64,000 nucleotides of DNA from Dorea formicigenerans (lineage in GTDB: Bacteria > Bacillota > Clostridia > Lachnospirales > Lachnospiraceae), in the NCBI RefSeq assembly GCF_025150245.1, contig NZ_CP102279.1, positions 2,291,423-2,355,422 on the forward strand, in the 5' to 3' direction. The translations under genes were made by a program, and so were the position numbers. Of the stretch, positions 43,714 to 52,713 are shown in pieces (the first letter of the stretch is position 1; each line of letters begins with the position of its first letter). The notes under the pieces are model-generated. The model had not been told where the DNA came from. It ran no database searches and worked only from the letters and a program-made list of their open reading frames with translations.

Positions 43714-46102
43714 AAGCTGTCGTTTCGCTCCCTTCCTTAAGAGTATACTGAATTTTCCCACCGAATTCAACCGTGATTTCAATTCCTCCACAATTTGCCG
43801 TAGCTAAGATCCGGCTGCCGTTTTTTTCTAATCTTTCAATAGTTTCTCTGTGCGGATGCCCATATGAATTCTCTATCCCAGCCGATATGATTGTGTACTT
43901 TGGTCTGACTTTCTGAAGAAATATTTCAGAAGAGGAATTTCTGGAACCATGATGTGCCGCCTTCAATACCTCAAATGCTTTTTCAGGACAATATTTTTCT
44001 ATAGATTCACAAAGTTTTTCTTCCCCTATACCTTCCACATCCCCGGTAAATAAAAAATCAAATTCCCGGTAACTGACAGATAAAACCATGGAAGCTCCAT
44101 TACCAGTTTCTCCGGAATAATCACTCCCCGGACAAAGACAGAGGATTTTCATTCCCTGTTTTTCAATCTCCTGTCCTTGCTCCATAACCGCTACCTGCAC
44201 TCCATTTTCTATTGCATATATTGCTAATTTCTTCAGGCTTTCGTCCCAGACACTTTCTTTTGGAAATACAAGCGTTTTAATCTTCACACCGATTTTCTGC
44301 CTCGATATCATTTCTTCAATCCCGTTCGTGTGGTCACTGTCACCATGGGAAATGAACACATAATCCAGTGTCCCGACTCCTTTCGATAACAGATATGGCT
44401 CGATCCTGTACTGCCCGACATTCTTCACATCACTGCTCCCTCCGTCAATCATACAGGTCATACCTCCGGGACTCTTTAAAAATATTCCATCACCTTGACC
44501 CACATCCAACACCGTCACTTGCATCTGCGACAAACTATCAAAACGGTGAAGCAGAACAAATAATCCCAAAGCACATAACATTCCTGTCAATATATTTCCA
44601 CGTTTTCTTTGTTTTTCACATTCCTGTGCTTCATTGCGTTCCTGCCCTTTCGCATACTCTTTTTTCTGAGTATGTTTCTTTTCATAGTAGTATATAACAC
44701 ATATGACCACGACGCAGCCGTAGTAGAACAATATCTGCCAGATCTTAATTCTTCCAATAACGACTCTTGCCCCAGGAAGTTCCAAAAAAAACTCACAGCA
44801 TCTTTCATAAATCGTCAGAATAAAGCCACAGATTACCAGCATACACTTTCCTGGAATCTTGAACATACCAGAGCACAACATACATATAAAACTTCCAGTA
44901 ATTCCCAGGCTCAGCAAAATTGTCATGAGCGGAATTACAAGCAGATTTAAAAATGTTGCATAGAGTGGAAATTCATAAAAAAAATACAGAACAACAGGTA
45001 AAAGAAATAATTGCATTTCTATGTTGCTTATTATCATGCTTTTTATTTGTATTATCCAAGCCTTATTTTCTCTGTTTTTCTGAATGTCTATCTCTGTTCT
45101 TGTTTTTGCTTTCTCCATCTGTCCGGCTGGCATTATAACCACCACTGCAAATACTGCAAAAAATGACAGCCAGAACGCCCCGTCGTAAATACTGAGCGGC
45201 CTCCAGATGAGTACTACTGCCGCTGCCACAGAAAGTGCCGTCACACTGTCATAATGTCTCCCCGCGATTTCTGCACCTACCCGGAACAAATACATAATAC
45301 CGGCACGGATCACAGATACTGTAACCCCAATCATCAATACATAAAGAAAGAAAAAGAATATGCCTCCGATTCCTCCTATCGTATAACTTCCTGTCAGTTT
45401 TCTAAGTAACTGATAAATTCCGATTCCGATTACCGACAGGTGCAAACCGGAAATTGCCAATATATGTCCGATTCCGTTCACCTGATATAGTTTTTTTATC
45501 TCTGGGTCCATCTGGGATTTTTCTCCAAGAAGTATGGTGCTTAAAATACTGCCGTTTTTCTCTCCCGCTTCACTCAGTAATATATTTCTACAATGTACTC
45601 GTATATTCTCCAATACATTTTGTATCCGTTTTACTGTGTGGTCTGTTATTCTTAAAGTTTCACTCCATACTTTTCCGTGAATATTCTGCCTTTGATAATA
45701 GGCTTTCTGATCAAAATCCCCCGGATTACGCGCAGTTTCAAAAAAACTAAGCTTCCCTTCCGCCTCCACCTCATTTCCTATCTGTATCTTATTTTTCTTC
45801 TCATCATAAATGAGCATTCTGGATTCTTTTATTAACGATTGCTGACTTTGTTGATTTTGTTGACTCTGTTGATCTTTCTGAAAATAGACATAACATTTTT
45901 TCAGATATAATATCTGATACTTTTCTTTTTCTTCTTTTTTATATACCTGGCCCCTGACAATCAGCCAATCATCTTTTTCTCCATATTGTTCAACAGGAGA
46001 AGGGCGAAGCTCTGACACGAACTTCGCACCCGCCCCGGCTGTCAGGATTCCGATTAAAATTGCGATCACCAGGCATAAACTGCATAGTGGTCTGTTCTTC
46101 AA
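43697..46102 (-). CDS. comEC: ComEC/Rec2 family DNA uptake protein
   Basis: Membrane channel through which single-stranded DNA enters during natural transformation. From a TTG start at 46102, with GGAGG 9 nt upstream, the protein is 801 residues. An N-terminal DUF4131 OB-like domain is followed by the Competence domain (ILAISGLHLSVIG motif; about ten membrane segments) and a C-terminal metallo-beta-lactamase-like nuclease domain with VLDVGQGDGIF, SHGDSDHTNGIEEM and KAAHHGSRNSSS. A Gln/Ser-rich stretch (DQQSQQNQQSQQS) interrupts the OB region. It starts 4 nt after the GerMN stop. With comEA nearby, most uptake machinery is plausible, but the pilus genes are not here. Confidence 0.95.
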   Translation of the reverse strand: MKNRPLCSLCLVIAILIGILTAGAGAKFVSELRPSPVEQYGEKDDWLIVRGQVYKKEEKEKYQILYLKKCYVYFQKDQQSQQNQQSQQSLIKESRMLIYDEKKNKIQIGNEVEAEGKLSFFETARNPGDFDQKAYYQRQNIHGKVWSETLRITDHTVKRIQNVLENIRVHCRNILLSEAGEKNGSILSTILLGEKSQMDPEIKKLYQVNGIGHILAISGLHLSVIGIGIYQLLRKLTGSYTIGGIGGIFFFFLYVLMIGVTVSVIRAGIMYLFRVGAEIAGRHYDSVTALSVAAAVVLIWRPLSIYDGAFWLSFFAVFAVVVIMPAGQMEKAKTRTEIDIQKNRENKAWIIQIKSMIISNIEMQLFLLPVVLYFFYEFPLYATFLNLLVIPLMTILLSLGITGSFICMLCSGMFKIPGKCMLVICGFILTIYERCCEFFLELPGARVVIGRIKIWQILFYYGCVVVICVIYYYEKKHTQKKEYAKGQERNEAQECEKQRKRGNILTGMLCALGLFVLLHRFDSLSQMQVTVLDVGQGDGIFLKSPGGMTCMIDGGSSDVKNVGQYRIEPYLLSKGVGTLDYVFISHGDSDHTNGIEEMISRQKIGVKIKTLVFPKESVWDESLKKLAIYAIENGVQVAVMEQGQEIEKQGMKILCLCPGSDYSGETGNGASMVLSVSYREFDFLFTGDVEGIGEEKLCESIEKYCPEKAFEVLKAAHHGSRNSSSEIFLQKVRPKYTIISAGIENSYGHPHRETIERLEKNGSRILATANCGGIEITVEFGGKIQYTLKEGSETTAYEESE
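45841..45875 (-). repeat. Gln-codon repeat within comEC
   Basis: Imperfect repeats of CAACAAAGTCAG-like 9-12-bp units on the minus strand encode the Gln/Ser-rich stretch. The multiples of three keep the frame, so length variants would be in-frame. Confidence 0.7.
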
Positions 46103-46106
46103 ATGA

Positions 46107-47024
46107 TTAATCCTCCACAATATCTTCCCGCTCTGTAAGCGGCTGGCTAAGATCCACCTGATCCTGATACTTAAGATTTGAATCTCCATTAACCAGAATC
46201 TGTACTTTTGATGCACTTCCTCCTCGAATTATAGAATTTACGATAGAATAAATAGTAACTTCCGGCTGTATATCTGTCATATTCAAAAATCCATTATCAA
46301 AATTCACATAACATACATCATCTTTCACAGACACACCCAAAAGTACCGTATCCATAGGAATGACCTTTTTATAAGTTTCTGCAAAAGGTCCTTTCATCAG
46401 TTCTTCTACAATCAACTTCTCTTTCAATGTATTGCTGTTGTACCGGACATGTTCTGTCTCTGTCACAAGCTTATCTCCCTCACTGTTTGCAAAATACAAT
46501 TCAAGATCTACACTTTGATATGTATGAAGTGTGGAACCTATATTCTGAACAAAATATTCGTCATTCATAGCTCCGATTTCGTTACCATTCGCATCGCACA
46601 ATGGATCCCCACCAATATATAATTTTACAGAATCAACCCCATCAATCTGTATCAGTGACTGAACCAGTGACGCACGAAAAAGAAGTTCCGGCACTTTTTT
46701 CACATTTTTATATTCCTGATTAAAAGATATCCCCAGTCGTCCATTTGTAAGTTCCCATTTTTCCACTTTTATCTTTTTGGGAAATGTACTCTTTACTTCT
46801 ACATCTTCTGGATTTTTCTTCAGTTCTTTTAGCATAGATTCAATCTTCTCTTCCGTAGTATCCCCTTCTATTTGAACTTTTTCCTGTTCCAGTGCCTGGG
46901 TCTGTACATTTACATAATACAGTTCATAAGTTTCCTCACCCGTATCATTTTTCTTACAGGACATAAGGAGAGCCACGCATATAAGAATCCCTAACAAAGC
47001 TGTAAATTTCCTTCGTTTTTTCAT
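46107..47024 (-). CDS. GerMN domain lipoprotein
   Basis: A secreted lipoprotein of 305 residues. The signal peptide ends ALLMSCKKND with Cys23 as the lipid site. Two GerMN-like repeats follow: LRNGRLGISFNQEYK is replaced here by LTNGRLGISFNQEYKNV in the first, and VCYVNFDNGFLNM marks the second. In B. subtilis GerM is needed for sporulation and germination; outside spore formers GerMN proteins bind cell-wall structures. It lies 14 nt downstream of the histidine kinase and 4 nt before comEC, suggesting joint expression and possibly control by the two-component system. Confidence 0.92.
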   Translation of the reverse strand: MKKRRKFTALLGILICVALLMSCKKNDTGEETYELYYVNVQTQALEQEKVQIEGDTTEEKIESMLKELKKNPEDVEVKSTFPKKIKVEKWELTNGRLGISFNQEYKNVKKVPELLFRASLVQSLIQIDGVDSVKLYIGGDPLCDANGNEIGAMNDEYFVQNIGSTLHTYQSVDLELYFANSEGDKLVTETEHVRYNSNTLKEKLIVEELMKGPFAETYKKVIPMDTVLLGVSVKDDVCYVNFDNGFLNMTDIQPEVTIYSIVNSIIRGGSASKVQILVNGDSNLKYQDQVDLSQPLTEREDIVED

Positions 47025-47038
47025 ACTGCCTCTCCTTT

Positions 47039-48454
47039 CTATGACACGTAAGTCAATGGAATTTTCACTGTAAATGTTGTTCCTTTTCCCGGCTGACTGT
47101 AAACCTTAATCGCACCTCTGTGCATAACAATTGCACTTCTTGCAATCGCAAGTCCAAGTCCGGTTCCTCCGATTTCTCTGGAGTGAGACTTATCTACCCG
47201 GTAGAATCTCTCAAAAATATGATCTGTCTCCTCCGGTGCGATTCCAATGCCGGAATCAGCCACTTCAATATAAAACAACTTGTGATCTGCATTTAACGCC
47301 ACATGCACCCAGCCATTTTCCTGATTATATTTAATCGCATTTTCCACCAGGTTTGTGATTGCAAGCGATAATTTTACTTCATCTACCTCTGCAGTCACCG
47401 GTCGGAAACTTTCAAACACCACCTCTATATTATTTTTTGCCGCAATTGGACGAAGCTGTTTTAATATTCTTTCCACAAGAGTATTAATGTTCACGGAAGA
47501 AATATTCATCGTATCCGCTGTTTTGTCCATTTTAACGAGAGATAGAAGATCATTAATAATCTTGTTCTCACGCTCTATTTCTTCTGACAGATCCCCCATA
47601 AACTCCTTGTACAACTCCACCGGAACATCTTCCTGTGTCAGCAATGAATCTGATAATACCTTCATAGACGTAAGTGGTGTTTTCAATTCATGAGACACAT
47701 TTGACACAAATTCTGTCCTTGAATCATCCAACACCCGGAGTCTTCCCAGCATTTTATTAAATGCTTCTGTCATCTGTCTCGTCTCTGTATATGCATTTTC
47801 ATGGAGCATACTTTCATCATAGCCCGCCGTTGCATTTTCCAGTGATCTGGTAATTCTGATGAATGGTCGGACCATAAGCTTACTGAATACCAGTGCTATA
47901 AGCACCCAGATGATCAGGATTACGCCTCCTACTGTTCTGACACTTGACCGAAGTTCATGAAGTGTATCTACGATCGTATCTGTGGACACACTGACTAACA
48001 TAACGCCCTTTACTTCATTGGTCTGTGAATCAGCAATCGGTGAAGTCACTTCAATATAGCGGTTCCCCGAATCATAATGGCTGGTTCCCTGCCCTTTTAA
48101 ACACTGAATCACATCACCTGAAACAATGGTCTTTCCATCGTCCATTCCATATGTATCTTCCATAATCTGAAAATTATCATCGATCAACATCACCCGGCCA
48201 TTGTAAATATTTGTCAACTGGTCGAGTTCTGTCTTTATAAATTCTGAATTTTTTCCCTTCAGGTCACTGCTGTCACCCAATTGATTGCATAGAATTGTAC
48301 ATTGACTCTGAATCTCGGCAGTGCGTACATTCACTGCCCTTTTTTCATAAGTACTAAGGAGTACCCCTTCAATGATCAGCACCGGAATGATCCCTGCCAG
48401 AATGATCAGGAATCCAATCTGAAACCTGAGACTCCCTAGTCTGCTTCTTTTCAA
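47039..48454 (-). CDS. Sensor histidine kinase (two-component system)
   Basis: Membrane sensor kinase of about 471 residues. Two membrane helices (LIILAGIIPVLIIEGVLL and the VGGVILIIWVLIALVF segment) bracket an extracellular sensor domain; a HAMP linker follows, then the H-box FVSNVSHELKTPLTSMK, the N-box LAITNLVENAIKYN and the G-boxes DSGIGIAPEETD and GGTGLGLAIA. The architecture is that of PhoR/WalK-like kinases. The best start is TTG at 48454, just after the regulator stop, with AGGGG overlapping that stop codon; the longer frame from 48517 is in the regulator gene. The signal is unknown. Confidence 0.93.
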   Translation of the reverse strand: MKRSRLGSLRFQIGFLIILAGIIPVLIIEGVLLSTYEKRAVNVRTAEIQSQCTILCNQLGDSSDLKGKNSEFIKTELDQLTNIYNGRVMLIDDNFQIMEDTYGMDDGKTIVSGDVIQCLKGQGTSHYDSGNRYIEVTSPIADSQTNEVKGVMLVSVSTDTIVDTLHELRSSVRTVGGVILIIWVLIALVFSKLMVRPFIRITRSLENATAGYDESMLHENAYTETRQMTEAFNKMLGRLRVLDDSRTEFVSNVSHELKTPLTSMKVLSDSLLTQEDVPVELYKEFMGDLSEEIERENKIINDLLSLVKMDKTADTMNISSVNINTLVERILKQLRPIAAKNNIEVVFESFRPVTAEVDEVKLSLAITNLVENAIKYNQENGWVHVALNADHKLFYIEVADSGIGIAPEETDHIFERFYRVDKSHSREIGGTGLGLAIARSAIVMHRGAIKVYSQPGKGTTFTVKIPLTYVS

Positions 48455-48461
48455 ATACTTC

Positions 48462-49151
48462 TTAACCCCTAAAATAATAACCAACTCCCCACTTCGTATG
48501 TACATACTTCGGATCACTCGGATTCTTTTCTATCTTCTCCCGAAGTCTCCGGATATGTACATCGACAGTTCTTGCGTCACCGGGATACTCATATCCCCAT
48601 ACGATATTCAGAAGATTCTCTCTGCTATAGACTTTATCCTGATTCATTGCAAGAAGCTCCAGAAGATCAAATTCCTTTGCTGTCAGATTCACTTCCCGTT
48701 CTCCGATTACAACTCTTCTTCCTTCGCAGTCGATCTTCATATCACCTTTGACGATCTGTCTTCCTTTCGGCCGTTCCTCTGTCTGTCTTTCGGTTCTTCT
48801 CATGATTGCCTTGATTCTTGCCTTCACTTCCAGAATGTTAAATGGCTTCGTGATATAATCATCTGCACCATATTCCAGTCCGAGGATCTTGTCCATATCC
48901 TCGCCTTTTGCTGTCAGCATCACAATTGGCACATCAGAAAATTCACGTACCTGCTGACACACCTGAAATCCATCCAGTTTAGGCAGCATCACATCCAAAA
49001 GAATAATGTTATACTTATTCTCACGGATCAGTTTCAATGCTTCCTCACCGTCATAGGCACAGTCCACATCCATACCATCTTGTTCCAGACTGAACCTTAT
49101 TCCCTTCACAATCAGTTTTTCATCGTCTACTACTAATACTTTTCTGCTCAT
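48462..49151 (-). CDS. OmpR/PhoB family response regulator
   Basis: A DNA-binding regulator of 229 residues. The receiver domain has the acidic pocket at VVDDEK, the phosphorylated Asp53 in ILLDVMLPKLDGF, and the Lys in ITKPFNILE. The C-terminal winged helix has LTAKEFDLLELLAMN and the recognition region VDVHIRRLREKIE. It resembles WalR/PhoP. The stop overlaps the start region of the histidine kinase. The genes downstream, GerMN and comEC, would be on the same transcript. Confidence 0.97.
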   Translation of the reverse strand: MSRKVLVVDDEKLIVKGIRFSLEQDGMDVDCAYDGEEALKLIRENKYNIILLDVMLPKLDGFQVCQQVREFSDVPIVMLTAKGEDMDKILGLEYGADDYITKPFNILEVKARIKAIMRRTERQTEERPKGRQIVKGDMKIDCEGRRVVIGEREVNLTAKEFDLLELLAMNQDKVYSRENLLNIVWGYEYPGDARTVDVHIRRLREKIEKNPSDPKYVHTKWGVGYYFRG

Positions 49152-49166
49152 TGCCAGTCTCCCCTG

Positions 49167-49895
49167 TCAAATCTTAATCTGATCTTTTAATTTCTGAAAG
49201 GTCCCCTTTTTGATTCCTTCTACTTCCATAAGCTCTTCTATTGAGCGGAATTCGCCATGTTCTTCCCGGTATTTTAAAATTGCCTGTGCACGCACATCAC
49301 CAATTCCATTTAATGTCAGCAATTCTTCTTTTGAAGCTGTATTCAAATTAACTTTTCCGTCATCCTGCCCGGATACATTTTCCACAGCCTGCACACTGAA
49401 TGTCTCATCACTCTCAGATGCATTTCTGGTTGACGTAACTTTTCCGGAATCTACCTCTTCCTGTGACGGAACATAAATCTGCTGCCCGTCCTTTAGAAGC
49501 TCAGCCTGATTCAGATAAGAAAAAGCGGCAGTTGTAGTCATACCTCCTGCTGCCTCTATCGCTTCAAAAACTCTGCTATCCTGTTGTAATTCATAGACTC
49601 CTGGCTGATTTACATTGCCGCACACATGTACATACAGCTTCTCTGGTCTATCTTCTGTGTCAGGCACCGCATCATCTTTCTTCTTAGCAGTGTCTTCTTC
49701 CTTCACTTTTCCGACATCTTCTGTGGTATCTTCTCTTGAGTCTTCCGGTGTACTTTCCGGTTCTTCTTCCCTGACAGACACTGTCTTAAGATCTGTCTCC
49801 TGTGACTTTTTCTGGCAGCCCACACAAAATACCACGCACATAATTACAACTACGCTTCTGATAAAATACCTGTAATTCCACCTTGTCCTACTCAT
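49167..49895 (-). CDS. comEA: ComEA family DNA-binding protein (SLBB + HhH)
   Basis: Surface DNA receptor in competence. The ATG at 49895 has AAGGAGG 6 nt upstream and gives 242 residues. A membrane anchor or lipobox (IMCVVFCVGCQKK) is followed by an acidic linker rich in Glu, Asp and Lys (residues about 30-80), a SLBB domain (LYVHVCGNVNQPGVYELQ), and a C-terminal helix-hairpin-helix (VNLNTASKEELLTLNGIGD). It has its own promoter. The gene is directly upstream of the two-component system and three genes before comEC. Confidence 0.94.
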   Translation of the reverse strand: MSRTRWNYRYFIRSVVVIMCVVFCVGCQKKSQETDLKTVSVREEEPESTPEDSREDTTEDVGKVKEEDTAKKKDDAVPDTEDRPEKLYVHVCGNVNQPGVYELQQDSRVFEAIEAAGGMTTTAAFSYLNQAELLKDGQQIYVPSQEEVDSGKVTSTRNASESDETFSVQAVENVSGQDDGKVNLNTASKEELLTLNGIGDVRAQAILKYREEHGEFRSIEELMEVEGIKKGTFQKLKDQIKI

Positions 49896-49956
49896 ATGTC
49901 CTCCTTTGTAATTCTCATACAAAGTGGCTTGTACCCTCAAAATGTAAGACAGTTTT

Positions 49957-49985
49957 ATTTTACTATCTCCATTCCAAAATTGCAA
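49957..49985 (-). promoter_or_regulatory. Promoter upstream of comEA
   Basis: TTGCAA (49985-49980) and TAAAAT (49962-49957) with a 17-bp spacer on the minus strand, about 60 nt before the start codon. Confidence 0.5.
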
Positions 49986-50020
49986 CTGCGATCCGCCAAA
50001 GAGACGTAAAATCACTTCTA

Positions 50021-50452
50021 TTATTTCCACTGAAAAATTGCAATTCCAATCAGTGCTATCCCCATGCCGATTACTTTTCTCCATTCCAGAGGTTCTTTAT
50101 CAACCCCAAACAATCCGAGAAGTTCAATCCCATAAGCTACGATCAACTGTGCGATAACAATCAGTAATGCTGCTTTTGCCGGGCCAAGCTGGTTCATTGC
50201 CCGAATTACTGTAAGTGTAATTCCAGCTCCGATCACTCCTCCCAAAAGCAGATATCTGGGCTCTACTTTCATAAGTACCATCGGATTATCTCTACCTGCA
50301 ATCAGCCAGGCAATCAGACAGACGGCAAATGCAGTAAGCTGCACCCATGCATTGCCAACCCACATACCTGTCGTCTTGGTAACTTCTGTATTAAAAACAC
50401 CTTGTATACTCATCAATGCCCCTGATAAAAGAGCAATAAAAAAACCGACCAT
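50021..50452 (-). CDS. DMT family transporter (DUF606/YdcZ type)
   Basis: A small membrane protein of 143 residues with about four or five hydrophobic helices, beginning MVGFFIALLSGALMSIQGVFN, which is the usual opening of the YdcZ/DUF606 group. Repeated half-length folds of this kind function as dimers or pairs. Substrate unknown. AAGGAGG lies about 6 nt before the ATG. It ends about 125 nt before comEA, which has its own promoter. Its single-gene layout differs from the paired YdcZ genes of some species. Confidence 0.9.
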   Translation of the reverse strand: MVGFFIALLSGALMSIQGVFNTEVTKTTGMWVGNAWVQLTAFAVCLIAWLIAGRDNPMVLMKVEPRYLLLGGVIGAGITLTVIRAMNQLGPAKAALLIVIAQLIVAYGIELLGLFGVDKEPLEWRKVIGMGIALIGIAIFQWK

Positions 50453-50534
50453 TGTGATACCTCCTTACCTGTCGTAATTAGTATATCCGTGCGTCGGTTT
50501 TTATATTCCTTTTTATAAATGCCAGATACATTTC

Positions 50535-50557
50535 ATGATGCCTGCGGATTGCTCCAC
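50535..50557 (-). repeat. Dispersed short intergenic repeat, copy B
   Basis: Begins ATGATGCCTGCGGATTGC just downstream of argD. It matches the copies at 42678 and 54021 with one or two differences over its first 18 bases. Confidence 0.65.
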
Positions 50558-50577
50558 ATTTTTTCACTCTGCTATTA

Positions 50578-51771
50578 TTACAGAACCTTTTTCAAAATCT
50601 CCAGCATCTCATCTACATGCTCTTTTTCAATCACAAGTGGCGGAACCAGGCGAAGTACATTCCCCTTTGCACTGATAATAAGAAGTCCTTCTTTCAGTGC
50701 CTCCGAGCTAATCTCTCCTACCGGCTTCTTAACCTTAATCCCCTGGATAAGTCCAATTCCTCGTCTCTCCAGAACTGCGTCATTTGCTGCAACAAGTTCA
50801 TCCAGCTTTTCTGTCAGATACGCGCCAATCTCACGCACATGAGCTGTGAGATCATATTTTTCAAATAACTCCAGCGTCTTGGCAACTGCTGCACACGCCA
50901 GCGGATTTCCACCATAAGTTGTTCCGTGATCTCCCGGCTCAAGAGAATATTCTGCCACTTCTTTTGTCATGGCAAATGCTCCTACCGGAACTCCATTTCC
51001 AATTGCTTTTGCCATCGTCATGATGTCCGGTTTTACACCATATCCCTGCCATGCAAACATAGAACCTGTACGTCCCATACCACACTGAATCTCGTCACAA
51101 ATCAGAAGAATTTCTTCTTCATCACAAATCTGGCGGAGTCCTTTCATAAATTCATCAGTAGCCGGAGTGATTCCGCCTTCCCCCTGAAGAGCTTCCAGAA
51201 TAATTGCGCATGTCTTATCACTTACCAGTGCTTTTACACTGTCAAGGTCATTGTATTTTGCAAATTTCACGCCCGGTATCAGTGGCTCAAATGGCGTTCT
51301 GTAATGCTCTGTTCCGGTAACAGACAATGCTCCCATACTTCTTCCATGGAAAGAATCTTCCATAGCAATGAACTCATAACGTCCGGTACCTTTTTTGTAA
51401 GCATATTTTCTGGCAGCTTTTAATGCACCTTCAATTGCCTCTGTACCACTGTTAGTAAAAAATACTTTATCCATCTCACATGCTTTCAAAAGTGCTTTTG
51501 CTGCTTTTCCGCACGTTGTATTATAGTATAAATTCGAAGTATGTGTCAGAAGATCGATCTGATTTTTTAATGCAGTCTTATACTCTTCATTACTGTATCC
51601 AAGTCCACATACCGCAATTCCTGCCGCAAAATCCAGATACTTCTTTCCTTCTGTATCATAAAGATAAACACCCTCACCATGATCTAAGACAACCGGAAAA
51701 CGGTTATATGTATGGACCAGTTCTGAGTTTGTCTCTTCCATATATATATTTGTCTGATTATTCTCCATCAT
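50578..51771 (-). CDS. argD: Acetylornithine transaminase
   Basis: PLP enzyme of arginine biosynthesis that makes N-acetylornithine from its semialdehyde. The motifs are [15 protein letters not shown] for PLP binding, [14 protein letters not shown] with the cofactor Asp, and the Lys in [10 protein letters not shown]. Length is about 397 residues. The start is placed at the ATG 51771 with AGAAGG 4 nt upstream; it overlaps argB by 14 nt. It is the last gene of argC-GNAT-argJ-argB-argD. The same fold can act on succinyl-diaminopimelate, but the operon makes ArgD the likely role. Confidence 0.95.
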   Translation of the reverse strand: MMENNQTNIYMEETNSELVHTYNRFPVVLDHGEGVYLYDTEGKKYLDFAAGIAVCGLGYSNEEYKTALKNQIDLLTHTSNLYYNTTCGKAAKALLKACEMDKVFFTNSGTEAIEGALKAARKYAYKKGTGRYEFIAMEDSFHGRSMGALSVTGTEHYRTPFEPLIPGVKFAKYNDLDSVKALVSDKTCAIILEALQGEGGITPATDEFMKGLRQICDEEEILLICDEIQCGMGRTGSMFAWQGYGVKPDIMTMAKAIGNGVPVGAFAMTKEVAEYSLEPGDHGTTYGGNPLACAAVAKTLELFEKYDLTAHVREIGAYLTEKLDELVAANDAVLERRGIGLIQGIKVKKPVGEISSEALKEGLLIISAKGNVLRLVPPLVIEKEHVDEMLEILKKVL

Positions 51772-52657
51772 AATACCTTCTCTCACTGTCATTTAAAATA
51801 GCTGTACCAATTCCTTTGTTTGTAAAGATTTCAAGCAGCAGGCAGTGTGGAATTCTTCCATCCAGAATATGAACTCTGGATACCCCACTCTCAATAGCCT
51901 CGATACAGTTGTTGATCTTCGGAAGCATTCCGCCACCGATATATCCATCTCCCACCAGCTTATGAGCCTCTGATACTGTCAGTTCAGAAATCAGTGTGGA
52001 TGAATCCTGTGGATCCTTATAGACTCCTTCAATATCTGTCAGAAATGCAAGCTTCTCTGCTTTCATAGCTTTTGCAATCGCACATGCTGCATCATCTGCA
52101 TTAATATTGTATGTATTGTTGTCATCGTCCAGTCCTACTGGGCAAATGATCGGAAGGAAATCTTTTTCCAGAAGATCGTAAAGAATATCCGCATTTACAT
52201 TTGTCACATCACCGACAAATCCGATATCTTCACCATTTGCATATTTTTTCTTTACAGAGAGAAGTCTTCCGTCTTTTCCACTGATGCCGATCGCGCGGAC
52301 TCCCAGGCTCTCTACAAGCTGAACAAGACTTTTATTTACCTTGCCCAGAACCATCTCAGCCAGCTCCATAGTTGCCTCATCGGTCACACGAAGTCCATTC
52401 TTAAATTCCGGTTTCATACCAACTTTTCCAACCCAGCGGCTGATTTCCTTGCCGCCGCCATGAACAATGATCGGTTTGAAGCCTACCAGTTTCAAAAGTG
52501 TGACGTCCTGAATGACTCTTGCTTTGAGTTCCTCGTCAACCATGGCACTTCCACCATATTTTACTACGATAATCTTACGGTTAAAACGCTGGATATATGG
52601 AAGCGCCTCAATCAGTACTTCTGCTTTATCCAAATATTGCTGCATATCTTTATTCAT
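51758..52657 (-). CDS. argB: Acetylglutamate kinase
   Basis: Phosphorylates N-acetylglutamate in the arginine pathway. The nucleotide-binding motif is [11 protein letters not shown] and the substrate region is [12 protein letters not shown]. Length is 299 residues from the ATG at 52657, with GAAGGGAAG about 9 nt upstream; the frame open to 52702 has no site. The N-terminal helix ([18 protein letters not shown]) is present, a feature of the hexameric, arginine-inhibited type, so feedback control is likely. Located between argJ and argD. Confidence 0.96.
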   Translation of the reverse strand: MNKDMQQYLDKAEVLIEALPYIQRFNRKIIVVKYGGSAMVDEELKARVIQDVTLLKLVGFKPIIVHGGGKEISRWVGKVGMKPEFKNGLRVTDEATMELAEMVLGKVNKSLVQLVESLGVRAIGISGKDGRLLSVKKKYANGEDIGFVGDVTNVNADILYDLLEKDFLPIICPVGLDDDNNTYNINADDAACAIAKAMKAEKLAFLTDIEGVYKDPQDSSTLISELTVSEAHKLVGDGYIGGGMLPKINNCIEAIESGVSRVHILDGRIPHCLLLEIFTNKGIGTAILNDSERRYYDGE

Positions 52658-52713
52658 GTCCAAAAACTTCCCTTCTGTCATCCAACTACTAGTTTCTAAC
52701 AATTATCTGTACT

